9,674 nt of DNA from Bacillota bacterium (GTDB lineage: Bacteria; Bacillota; Clostridia; Lachnospirales; Lachnospiraceae), in the NCBI GenBank assembly GCA_023389295.1, contig JAEWEO010000188.1, positions 1 to 9,674 on the forward strand. Direction: 5' to 3'. Positions 1-6,490 of this stretch are shown here, one piece after another (position 1 is the stretch's first letter; each line of letters opens with the position of its first letter). The notes under the pieces were generated by a model. It ran no database searches. It was not told the DNA's origin and saw only the letters and a program-made list of their open reading frames with translations. A program made the translations under genes and the position numbers.

Positions 1-2
1 GT

Positions 3-608
3 GAAAAGGAATGGATAAATGAATGCAAAAAGACTTGGAGGAAAAAGGACGGAACTCAGAAGATCCATTATTCGCAGCAGGAACCGAGTAAAAAGGTAGG
101 ATCACATTCCAATAGCATTCAGATTGATGAGTTCTTACAATTTTATAAATCTCTTGAAAGAGACGATATTGATATCATGCTCGAGGTAAAAGATAAGAAC
201 TTATCCGCCATTAAATGTATTAATTGTACAAGCAAACCAAAGGAAGTAAAACTTAATATAGAGTGGGATCGTTATAAGTATAATGTTTTAGAAAAATCCT
301 TTGAGTACTATGAAGAAATGGAAATGCTACTCCAGGAAAAGGATAAATCTCCAATAAAGTTTTATCGGTTATTAGAACAGGTCTTAAGTCGACCAAATTC
401 GAAGGAGCAATCCATTGAAGTAGCATGGAAACTATGGGACTATTTGGATGAGGATGCTTCCATAATAGAGAAACAGAAGTTTTTAGATTATATCAAGGAT
501 TATCACAATAATAACGTTACCTTCGATATTGTTAAAAAATATATTTATAGGTTAATAACAAAGTATCAAGTAGAGGAAATACTTAATTCCTACTTTTTCT
601 TACTCTAA
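3..608 (+). CDS. uvsE: UV DNA damage endonuclease, C-terminal part, with YbgA/DUF1722-like tail
   Basis: The gene is cut by the left window edge; the frame is open from base 3 to the TAA at 606-608 (201 codons visible). UvsE/UvdE enzymes nick DNA 5' to UV photoproducts and start an alternative excision repair. The visible part begins near the end of the TIM barrel: KIHYSQQ (His at 66-68), then HSNSI (His at 105-107), then DIMLEVKDKNLSA (Glu at 183-185). These match the last metal-binding His, His and Glu of the family, with spacings of 13 and 26 residues. From about base 261 comes an extra domain of about 115 residues (WDRYKYNVLEKS, then LLEQVLSRPNS, then the end NSYFFLL). It resembles E. coli YbgA (DUF1722), as judged from memory of that protein. 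An ATG at 177 lies inside the conserved barrel core and is not the start. A terminator follows directly. UvsE identity is strong; the tail assignment is good but unsearched. Confidence 0.86.
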   Translation, partial: EKEWINECKKTWRKKDGTQKIHYSQQEPSKKVGSHSNSIQIDEFLQFYKSLERDDIDIMLEVKDKNLSAIKCINCTSKPKEVKLNIEWDRYKYNVLEKSFEYYEEMEMLLQEKDKSPIKFYRLLEQVLSRPNSKEQSIEVAWKLWDYLDEDASIIEKQKFLDYIKDYHNNNVTFDIVKKYIYRLITKYQVEEILNSYFFLL

Positions 609-616
609 AATTAATA

Positions 617-650
617 AAAGAAGGTAAATGGATCTCATTTGCCCTTTTTT
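617..650 (+). terminator. Rho-independent terminator after uvsE
   Basis: The arms GGTAAATG (623-630) and CATTTGCC (636-643) pair over 8 bp with one G-U, close a 5-nt loop, and are followed by CTTTTTT. It starts about 10 nt after the uvsE stop codon and separates that gene from the cyclase downstream. Confidence 0.85.
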
Positions 651-805
651 ACTATATAACATTGATGAATGATACCAGAATAGACGAATACCCATGTTAA
701 TATACAGAAATAGTAATATTAGATGCTAAAAAAAGTTGACATTATAGGTATTATGGATTAATCTAGTTATGTTTATAGGAATTTAGTATCATTTTGAAAA
801 TTCAT

Positions 806-835
806 TGGTTACAAGGAATAAATACCTTGTAACCA
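806..835. repeat. Perfect inverted repeat, 11-bp arms, upstream of the cyclase
   Basis: TGGTTACAAGG (806-816) and CCTTGTAACCA (825-835) are exact reverse complements around the 8-nt centre AATAAATA. Neither strand has a T-run right after the stem, so it is not a normal terminator. It lies 106 nt before the cyclase start codon. An operator for a dimeric regulator or a stable leader hairpin are the likeliest readings; which one is not decided by the sequence. Confidence 0.75.
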
Positions 836-925
836 CTTCTAAAATAGAATGAAAGTAGATTATAAAAAAGGTCAAGCTTAGTTTTGTATTGATTAAGTAA
901 TATATCGAAGATTACTATTACTAGC

Positions 926-933
926 GGAAGGAG
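926..933 (+). promoter_or_regulatory. Ribosome binding site of the cyclase
   Basis: GGAAGGAG lies 8 nt before the ATG at 942 and fixes that start codon. Confidence 0.85.
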
Positions 934-941
934 AAATTATA

Positions 942-1979
942 ATGAATTCCGAGCAATTCGAAAAATACCAGATATTTACTGAAAAAACGATTAATAAATT
1001 ATCCCAACAGGTTACTGCATTGGAAAAGAAATTGGACATGTTTACGAATCTCCTTGAGATTAGTAGATATATTAATCAATACATAAAGGATCCAAATTTA
1101 TTTGGATTAATTAATGATATGTTGATTGGCGTATTCGGGGCGAAGCACTCTACCATTTACATTAAGTTGAAGGGGGAGTTTTATGAGGCTGCGGTGCAGA
1201 ATGTATCCGAAGTGATAGAGAATACGGAGTTGAATTTGATCATTTCGCATCAAGAGGATGAATTTATTGTAAATAGTGAAACTCCTATTTACAATGACAG
1301 CAGCGAGGAGGAAGCGATTCATTCGTGTCTTGGAGTACCCGTTAAAGTGGATAATCGCTTGATTGGATTTATTGTAATTCAACATAAAGGTCTTAATTAT
1401 TTTACCAAAGAACATGCAATCTTCTTGTCTTTAATCGGTAATCATATTGGTGTTGCTATTGAGAATAATTTCTTATACAAACAAATTAAAGAAAGTGCTT
1501 ACCGTGATGGATTAACTGAAATCTTTAACAAGCGCTACTTTTTTGATACTTTAAATCAATTGACAAATCTATCAGAGCAGAATTATTCCATTGTGATCGT
1601 TGATCTTGATGATTTTAAACTAATTAATGATAACTATGGACATCCCATTGGTGATATGGTGCTAAAAACAGTTTCACAGATTATTCAAAAAGCAACTCGT
1701 GCAAATGATATTGTAGCAAGGTATGGTGGTGATGAGATTATTATATTTCTAAGTAACTTTACCGATGTGGAAAGAGTTAGACAAAGAATTGAAATGATGC
1801 GTCAGGAGATAGAACAGACCACCATACAAAGTGAAGGAATATCTCTTAGTATTACAGCTAGCTTCGGAGTATACATTAAGCATAACGAGGTGCTTTCCTT
1901 TGAAGAAGTAATTAAACGAGCAGACGAGATTATGTATCTTAGTAAGAATAATGGAAAAAATAAAGTTACAATTAAATAA
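942..1979 (+). CDS. GAF-GGDEF diguanylate cyclase
   Basis: Predicted cytosolic enzyme of 345 residues that would make cyclic di-GMP from two GTP. Residues about 1-33 are a polar, probably helical lead-in; 36-177 look like a GAF sensor domain (CLGVPVKVDNRLIGFIVIQ at 129-147); 185-345 are the GGDEF domain. Seen motifs: RDGLTEIFNKRYF (188-200), VDLDDFKLINDNYGHPIGD (220-238) with the metal Asp221 and guanine-contact residues, RYGGDEI (260-266), and RADEIMYLSKNNGKNK (326-341). The fifth signature residue is Ile instead of Phe; Gly-Gly-Asp-Glu is kept, so activity is expected. RAND (253-256) sits five residues before GGDEI and is a standard RxxD inhibitory site, so product feedback is likely. There is no signal peptide or membrane segment. 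The GAF ligand is unknown. It is flanked by terminators on both sides and is probably monocistronic. Confidence 0.93.
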   Translation: MNSEQFEKYQIFTEKTINKLSQQVTALEKKLDMFTNLLEISRYINQYIKDPNLFGLINDMLIGVFGAKHSTIYIKLKGEFYEAAVQNVSEVIENTELNLIISHQEDEFIVNSETPIYNDSSEEEAIHSCLGVPVKVDNRLIGFIVIQHKGLNYFTKEHAIFLSLIGNHIGVAIENNFLYKQIKESAYRDGLTEIFNKRYFFDTLNQLTNLSEQNYSIVIVDLDDFKLINDNYGHPIGDMVLKTVSQIIQKATRANDIVARYGGDEIIIFLSNFTDVERVRQRIEMMRQEIEQTTIQSEGISLSITASFGVYIKHNEVLSFEEVIKRADEIMYLSKNNGKNKVTIK

Positions 1980-2016
1980 GAGCTTTTACTTAAAAATGAA
2001 ATAGGATGAAAGATAG

Positions 2017-2053
2017 AAAGTAACGTCACCTGGGTTAAGGTTGACGTTATTTT
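2017..2053 (+). terminator. Probable terminator after the cyclase gene
   Basis: AAAGTAACGTCA (2017-2028) pairs with TGACGTTATTTT (2042-2053), including one G-U. Two inner C-G pairs (2029-2030 with 2039-2040) follow across a single-base bulge. The U-rich side is short and is part of the stem, so efficiency may be moderate. It begins 38 nt after the cyclase stop codon. Confidence 0.6.
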
Positions 2054-2277
2054 AATGAAAAAAATGTTGGACTGAAATACTTACTAAGGACAAGCATCGT
2101 TTTATGCCAGTTAAATGTCCTTTGTTAGGAAGTGTATTATCTCTATAATAAAACCATAGAAAATGGGGATAATTTGATAATAAATAGCACTAGAAGCAAA
2201 TATAGATGAATAAAGTCTGAATGCCTGTAAATATTTGAGAAACTATCCCAAACTTTGAATTTTATTAACTATTTTTA
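2054..2277. other. Non-coding gap upstream of the nucleoside-transport promoter
   Basis: No credible ORF on either strand. Two weak foldable stretches are visible: AAGGACA (2086-2092) with TGTCCTT (2116-2122), enclosing GCAT/ATGC (2094-2097 and 2104-2107); and TTATCTC (2137-2143) with GGGATAA (2166-2172). They lie upstream of the promoter assigned at 2278-2305, so they would be transcribed toward the transporter only if a second promoter exists further up. I looked for a purine riboswitch core and did not find one. Confidence 0.4.
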
Positions 2278-2305
2278 TTGAATTTATGTTAAATAATGAT
2301 ATAAT
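2278..2305 (+). promoter_or_regulatory. Extended -10 promoter of the nucleoside-transport operon
   Basis: A perfect TATAAT (2300-2305) is preceded by TGA (2297-2299), giving an extended -10. TTGAAT (2278-2283) is a 4-of-6 match to the -35 box at a 16-nt spacing. Transcription should start near 2312, giving a leader of roughly 40 nt. Confidence 0.8.
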
Positions 2306-2314
2306 TAACATTAG

Positions 2315-2325
2315 CGACAATGTCG
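2315..2325. promoter_or_regulatory. Small palindrome at the expected start site, possible operator
   Basis: CGACA and TGTCG are exact inverted arms around one A. The position, 10 nt after the -10 box, would suit a repressor site overlapping the start of transcription. It is short, so chance cannot be excluded. Confidence 0.35.
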
Positions 2326-2336
2326 TAAAAATTTAT

Positions 2337-2342
2337 GGGAGG
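2337..2342 (+). promoter_or_regulatory. Ribosome binding site that sets the lipoprotein start at 2350
   Basis: GGGAGG lies 7 nt before the ATG at 2350. The in-frame ATG at 2335 overlaps this site and has none of its own, so the longer reading (five extra residues) is rejected. Confidence 0.85.
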
Positions 2343-2349
2343 ATATAAT

Positions 2350-3492
2350 ATGAAGAAAATTGTTGCAATACTTTTAACAACAGTGCTTGCTGCTTCAATG
2401 TTAGTAGGATGCGGCGCAAAGAAAACTTATGAAATTGCACTCATCACGGACAAGGGTAACATTGATGACAAGTCCTTTAACCAGGGTTCTTGGGAAGGCG
2501 TTGTAGAATTTGCCGAGGCAAATGATGTAACACATCAATACATCAAACCGGAGGATGCATCCGATACCGGTTATTTAGCAGCGATTGATAATGCGGTTAC
2601 AGCAGGTGCAAAAGTTGTTGTTACACCTGGATATCTTTTTGAAGTTCCGATTTATGAAGCTCAGACCAAGTATCCTGAGGTAAAGTTCATTCTTCTTGAC
2701 GGTGAACCTCACAATGCAGATTACTCAGATTTCAAAACAGAGGGGAACGTAGCATGTGTTAAGTATGCAGAAGAGCAATCCGGTTATCTTGCTGGTTATG
2801 CTGCTGTAAAAGATGGTTATACTAAACTTGGTTTCATGGGTGGTATGGCAGTACCTGCAGTTATGTCCTTTGGTTATGGTTTTCTTCAAGGCGCTGAAGC
2901 AGCAGCTACCGAATTAGGATTAGCTGATGGTTCAGTAACAGTAACCTATCACTATACTGGTGACTTCGCTGAGACAGATACAAACAAGGCAACCGCTAAA
3001 ACTATGTATCAAGAAGGGACCGAAGTGATTTTTGCTTGCGGTGGTTCTGTTGGTAAGAGTGTTATGGCAGCAGCTGCAGAAGCAGGTGCCAAGGTAATCG
3101 GTGTTGACGTTGACCAAAGATATGATAGTGAAACTGTTATCACATCTGCAACCAAGGGTCTAAGTGCATCCGTTGTTGCAGTTCTTGAGTCTATCTATAA
3201 GACAAACAGCTGGGATACCTATGCAGGGAAAACAACTTACTTTAATGCTGCTAATGCAGGTGTAAGTCTTCCTACCGTAGTTATTGGTGATGAAAAAGCA
3301 GATGCTTTTGACAGATTTAATACCTTTGATAAGGCTGCATACGATGCTGTATTTGCAACCCTTGCTGATGGTTCTGTAGCTCCTAAACGTGCAGAAGATG
3401 TCACCATTGCTGACCCGAATGGTTATGCAACAGCAGAAGAATTAACAACAGGTCTTAATCTTGTTAAGGTTGCTGTTACAACCAGACAGTAA
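2350..3492 (+). CDS. BMP/PnrA-family nucleoside-binding lipoprotein
   Basis: Substrate-binding subunit of 380 residues for an ABC importer, anchored to the outer face of the membrane. Residues 1-20 form a lipoprotein signal with lipobox LVGC; Cys21 is the lipidation site. Family hallmarks are visible: DDKSFNQG (39-46), VVVTPGYLF (89-97), QSGYLAGYAA (143-152), GFMGGMAVP (161-169) followed by SFGYGFLQG (173-181), FACGGSVG (228-235), IGVDVDQ (250-256) and TSATKG (265-270). In PnrA-type proteins an Asp and a Lys in the last two stretches contact the ribose. Known members bind purine nucleosides, and NupN of Bacillus is the nearest named relative I would propose; exact specificity cannot be read here. 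The gene has its own strong promoter. It looks richer in GC and in Ala/Gly codons than its neighbours, as fits a highly expressed binding protein. The partner ATPase and permeases lie downstream. Confidence 0.94.
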   Translation: MKKIVAILLTTVLAASMLVGCGAKKTYEIALITDKGNIDDKSFNQGSWEGVVEFAEANDVTHQYIKPEDASDTGYLAAIDNAVTAGAKVVVTPGYLFEVPIYEAQTKYPEVKFILLDGEPHNADYSDFKTEGNVACVKYAEEQSGYLAGYAAVKDGYTKLGFMGGMAVPAVMSFGYGFLQGAEAAATELGLADGSVTVTYHYTGDFAETDTNKATAKTMYQEGTEVIFACGGSVGKSVMAAAAEAGAKVIGVDVDQRYDSETVITSATKGLSASVVAVLESIYKTNSWDTYAGKTTYFNAANAGVSLPTVVIGDEKADAFDRFNTFDKAAYDAVFATLADGSVAPKRAEDVTIADPNGYATAEELTTGLNLVKVAVTTRQ

Positions 3493-3547
3493 TTTCTGGG
3501 TTACATCTTTCGTTAAATATGGCTTAGACCTTACGTAAATTAAGATT

Positions 3548-3674
3548 AGGCTGCTGCAAAATACTAACTATCAATTACATGAAAGAAACGCAATCATCTT
3601 AATAGCTAGATAGACAAGCTGGTAAGATTGGGCGAGGATTTTGTAAGATAATACGTATCCAATTGCAGCAGCCT
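3548..3674. mobile_element. MITE-like element or long-range RNA stem in the operon gap
   Basis: AGGCTGCTGCAA (3548-3559) and TTGCAGCAGCCT (3663-3674) are exact 12-bp inverted ends enclosing 103 nt of non-coding DNA. The core arms (3549-3559, 3663-3673) are flanked by TTA-type sequence on both sides (TTA at 3546-3548 and 3674-3676), which could be a 3-bp target duplication. The interior has further partial pairings (ATCTTA with TAAGAT; two AGCT tetramers) and no transposase fragment. The ends vaguely recall the GG...TTGCAAA ends of some insertion sequences; that is a weak resemblance. It could instead be an RNA structure limiting or stabilising transcripts between the binding-protein and ATPase genes. 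It does not resemble a terminator in either direction. Confidence 0.5.
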
Positions 3675-3754
3675 TAATTCTTGGAAAGAGAATAGATAGG
3701 TTGTTACGATATTCAAGATGATGGGTATCGTTAGGAACGAAACAATAATAGTCA

Positions 3755-3760
3755 GTGAGG
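3755..3760 (+). promoter_or_regulatory. Ribosome binding site that sets the ATPase start at 3766
   Basis: GTGAGG lies 5 nt before the ATG at 3766. Earlier in-frame ATGs at 3718 and 3721 have no good ribosome binding site and would add 15-16 residues ahead of the usual ABC beginning (MENYIIEML), so they are rejected. Confidence 0.75.
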
Positions 3761-3765
3761 TAAAC

Positions 3766-5313
3766 ATGGAAAATTATATTATTGAAATGCTTCACATAAC
3801 AAAGGAATTTCCAGGTATTATTGCAAATGATGATATTACCCTACAATTAAAAAAGGGTGAAATCCATGCCTTGCTTGGAGAAAACGGTGCAGGCAAATCT
3901 ACGCTTATGAGTATACTCTTTGGTCTTCATCAGGCAGAGAAGGGTGAAATAAGAAAGAATGGTGAACCTGTCAAAATTAATAATCCGAATGATGCAAATA
4001 ATTTAGGCATCGGAATGGTACATCAGCATTTTAAATTAGTAGAGATTTTTACTGTATTAGAGAATATTATTTTGGGTGTTGAACCCAACACCATGGGTTT
4101 TCTTCAAAAGAAGGAAGCAAGAGAAAAGGTACTAGAACTTAGTAAACAATATGGACTTCATGTAGATCCGGATGCAATCGTAGAAAAGATATCCGTTGGT
4201 ATGCAGCAGCGTGTTGAGATCTTAAAGATGTTATATCGTGATAATGAGATTCTCATTTTCGACGAACCGACTGCTGTTTTGACTCCTCAGGAAATTGATG
4301 AGCTAATGGATATCATGAGAGGCTTCGTAAAAGAAGGAAAGTCTATTTTATTTATTACCCATAAATTAAATGAGATTATGTCGGTTGCCGATCGTTGTTC
4401 TGTGCTTCGAAAAGGCAAGTATATCGGAACTGTTGAAATAAAGAATACGAATAAAGAAGAACTTTCACGCATGATGGTTGGTAGAGACATTAACTTTTCT
4501 GTTGCAAAGGAAGAACCAAAGGTTGGTGAGGTGGTTCTTTCCGTAGATGATGTATCCGTACCCTCAAGAATTAGTAAGAAGGATGCAGTCAAAAATGTTT
4601 CCTTTGAAGTGAAAGCAGGAGAGATTGTGTGTCTTGCCGGTATAGAAGGTAACGGACAGTCAGAGCTAATCTCAGCCATTACCGGTCTTGAGAAATTAAG
4701 TAAAGGTAAAATAACATTAGGTGATAAGGATATTACTAAAACTTCCATACGGAATCGTTACAAAATTGGCATGAGCCATATACCGGAGGATCGTCATAAG
4801 CATGGACTTGTTCTTGATTATTCCTTAGAGGATAATATGGTATTACAACGTTATTGGCAGCCGGAATTTCAGAGAAATGGCTTTATTAGAAGGCATGCAG
4901 TTAGAACTTATGCAGAAGGCTTAATTAAAAAGTTTGATATTCGAAGTGGACAAGGTCCAATCACTATTACAAGGGGTATGTCTGGTGGTAACCAGCAAAA
5001 AGCAATTATTGCACGTGAAATTGATAAGGAACATAAGCTTTTGATCGCCGTACAGCCTACGAGAGGTCTTGATGTTGGTGCAATTGAATTTATTCATAAA
5101 CAACTGGTGGCGACACGTGATGCTGGAAAAGCAGTACTACTTATGTCATTAGAAATGGATGAGGTTATGGATGTCAGCGATCGAATCCTTGTAATGTATG
5201 AGGGAGAAATCGTTGGAGAGCTTGATCCAAAGGAGACAACGGTAGAAGAACTTGGCTTGTATATGTCAGGTGCAAAACGAAACATTGAGAAGGAGAATAA
5301 ATATGCGAAATAG
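3766..5313 (+). CDS. Nucleoside ABC transporter ATPase, two NBDs in one chain
   Basis: Cytosolic motor subunit of 515 residues, NupO/YufO-like and related in layout to RbsA. The first NBD is complete: Walker A GENGAGKST (38-46), Q-loop VHQHF (85-89), signature SVGMQQR (143-149), Walker B ILIFDEP (162-168) with catalytic Glu167, and H-loop His199. The second NBD starts around 255 and is degenerate. Its P-loop reads GIEGNGQSE (292-300), without the Lys. Its signature SGGNQQK (406-412) is intact. Its Walker B reads LLIAVQP (425-431), with Val429 and Gln430 where Asp and Glu are expected. This asymmetry is typical of the BMP-linked ATPases, so hydrolysis should occur at one site only. The gene follows the lipoprotein gene after a 273-nt gap with no clear terminator and overlaps the first permease gene by 11 nt, pointing to translational coupling. 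Confidence 0.94.
   Translation: MENYIIEMLHITKEFPGIIANDDITLQLKKGEIHALLGENGAGKSTLMSILFGLHQAEKGEIRKNGEPVKINNPNDANNLGIGMVHQHFKLVEIFTVLENIILGVEPNTMGFLQKKEAREKVLELSKQYGLHVDPDAIVEKISVGMQQRVEILKMLYRDNEILIFDEPTAVLTPQEIDELMDIMRGFVKEGKSILFITHKLNEIMSVADRCSVLRKGKYIGTVEIKNTNKEELSRMMVGRDINFSVAKEEPKVGEVVLSVDDVSVPSRISKKDAVKNVSFEVKAGEIVCLAGIEGNGQSELISAITGLEKLSKGKITLGDKDITKTSIRNRYKIGMSHIPEDRHKHGLVLDYSLEDNMVLQRYWQPEFQRNGFIRRHAVRTYAEGLIKKFDIRSGQGPITITRGMSGGNQQKAIIAREIDKEHKLLIAVQPTRGLDVGAIEFIHKQLVATRDAGKAVLLMSLEMDEVMDVSDRILVMYEGEIVGELDPKETTVEELGLYMSGAKRNIEKENKYAK
5290..5295 (+). promoter_or_regulatory. Ribosome binding site that sets the first permease start at 5303
   Basis: AAGGAG lies inside the end of the ATPase gene, 7 nt before the ATG at 5303. 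It excludes the in-frame ATG at 5252, which would create a much longer overlap and a non-family leader. Confidence 0.85.
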
Positions 5314-6487
5314 TACGATTTCTCCAGTAAAGAAATTGAAATCAGGGTTAACCGGATTATCAAAATTTCATGGTTTTTCTGCTTTTATGGCAGCATTACT
5401 TGCGATAGCACTCGGTCTGATCTTTGGCTTTTTTGTAATGCTCTTTGCAAAACCAGAAAATTCGTGGTATGGCTTTACAACGATGCTATTTGGTGGCTTT
5501 GGTCGACTTGGTGATGTATTCTATTATGCAACACCAATTCTTATGACAGGTCTTTCCGTTGGATTTGCCTTTAAGATGGGGTTATTCAACATTGGCGCTT
5601 CCGGTCAATATACCATGGGTATGTATTTTGCTATGTACGTTGGTTTTATGTGGGATTTACCGGATAGCATTCACTGGATTGTCTGTATATTAGCAGGTAT
5701 GATCGGTGGTTTAATCTGGGGCTTTATTCCGGGATTATTAAAAGCGCTAGCAAACGTGAATGAAGTTATTACTTCCATTATGTTTAACTACATTGGAATG
5801 TATCTTGTGGATATGTGGATACAAGGAAATGCTACAATGTATGTATCTTCAAAGACTAGGACAGCTTATCTACCAGCATCTTCACAGATCCCGTCTCTAG
5901 GTGTTAAGAATTCCAATGTTAATATTTCAATCATCTTTGCTATTATTATAGCGATTATTATATTTATCACGCTAAATAAAACAACCTTCGGTTATGAACT
6001 GAAGGCTACCGGTTTTAATAAGCATGCGAGTAAATATGCTGGTATGAATGATAAGCGTAATACAATTTATACCATGTTGATTGCAGGTGCCTTAGCCGGG
6101 CTTGGTGGAGCGTTTTATATTCTTGCTCCTTCCACCATTGCGGGAAGTAGTATGACATATGAACCAATCAATGTAATTGCAGCCAATGGTTTTAATGGTA
6201 TAGCTGTTGCCTTATTAGGTAACTCCAATCCAATCGGTATTATTTTCTCCTCTATCTTTATCTCTCATATTCAAAGAGGAGGTACGATTGTAAGTAGTTT
6301 ATATGGTTATAAGCCGGAGATTATTGACATTGTTATTGCTGTAATTATTTATTTCTCTGCCTTTGCAATGTTAATGAATTCAAATGTGGCTAAAATAATT
6401 AAGAAGAGACGATTAGCAAAAGCAACTCTAGTAACCGGTGACGCTACTTCGGGCAATCCTGAAATAAAAAAGAAGAAGGAGGCGTAG
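5303..6487 (+). CDS. Nucleoside ABC transporter permease, first subunit
   Basis: Integral membrane protein of 394 residues of the BPD_transp_2 family, NupP/YufP-like; one of two different subunits that form the import channel. Hydrophobic segments are visible at about 27-48, 73-91, 103-116, 124-147, 157-173, 207-224, 256-275, 290-306, 310-325 and 340-357. Family-conserved stretches include LFNIGASGQ (94-102), NVNEVITSIMFNYI (151-164), KATGFNKHASKYAGM (234-248) and NGFNGIAVALLG (295-306). The N-terminus (residues 1-22) is polar and basic, and the C-terminal 30 residues are Lys-rich and without membrane segments, probably cytosolic. It begins inside the ATPase gene (11-nt overlap) and ends 3 nt before the second permease. 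Confidence 0.93.
   Translation: MRNSTISPVKKLKSGLTGLSKFHGFSAFMAALLAIALGLIFGFFVMLFAKPENSWYGFTTMLFGGFGRLGDVFYYATPILMTGLSVGFAFKMGLFNIGASGQYTMGMYFAMYVGFMWDLPDSIHWIVCILAGMIGGLIWGFIPGLLKALANVNEVITSIMFNYIGMYLVDMWIQGNATMYVSSKTRTAYLPASSQIPSLGVKNSNVNISIIFAIIIAIIIFITLNKTTFGYELKATGFNKHASKYAGMNDKRNTIYTMLIAGALAGLGGAFYILAPSTIAGSSMTYEPINVIAANGFNGIAVALLGNSNPIGIIFSSIFISHIQRGGTIVSSLYGYKPEIIDIVIAVIIYFSAFAMLMNSNVAKIIKKRRLAKATLVTGDATSGNPEIKKKKEA
6476..6482 (+). promoter_or_regulatory. Ribosome binding site of the second permease
   Basis: A full AAGGAGG lies within the last codons of the first permease gene, 8 nt before the ATG at 6491. Confidence 0.85.
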
Positions 6488-6490
6488 AGT

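Larger units (their letters stand above)
651..941. other. Non-coding gap upstream of the diguanylate cyclase
   Basis: No ORF of credible length with a ribosome binding site exists here on either strand. The stretch is very AT-rich. It contains a TTGACA at 736-741 without a convincing -10 box at 16-18 nt, the palindrome at 806-835, and the cyclase ribosome binding site at 926-933. The cyclase promoter must lie here or in the palindrome region, but I cannot place it with confidence. I see no match to a c-di-GMP riboswitch or another known riboswitch core. Confidence 0.5.

Noticed and set aside
736..764. TTGACA as the cyclase promoter
   Set aside because: The hexamer is perfect, but the -10 at 17 nt (TAATCT) matches only 3 of 6, and the site would give a leader of about 170 nt. 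It is possible but not supported.
1107..1415. Minus-strand ORF of 102 codons inside the cyclase gene
   Set aside because: Antisense of the GAF domain; no initiation signal and no protein-like pattern.
1980..2349. Purine or other riboswitch before the nucleoside transporter
   Set aside because: I searched for the purine aptamer core and for terminator-antiterminator pairs and found neither; the leader after the promoter is only about 40 nt.
2335..2349. Upstream ATG as the lipoprotein start
   Set aside because: It overlaps the ribosome binding site of the ATG at 2350 and would put five residues before a standard lipoprotein signal.
3571..3795. Minus-strand ORF of 74 codons in the operon gap
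   Set aside because: It spans one inverted end and runs into the ATPase gene, has no ribosome binding site and no recognisable domain.
4287..4748. Minus-strand ORF of 153 codons inside the ATPase gene
   Set aside because: Ser/Thr/Ile-rich antisense shadow of a well-supported ABC protein, without a ribosome binding site.
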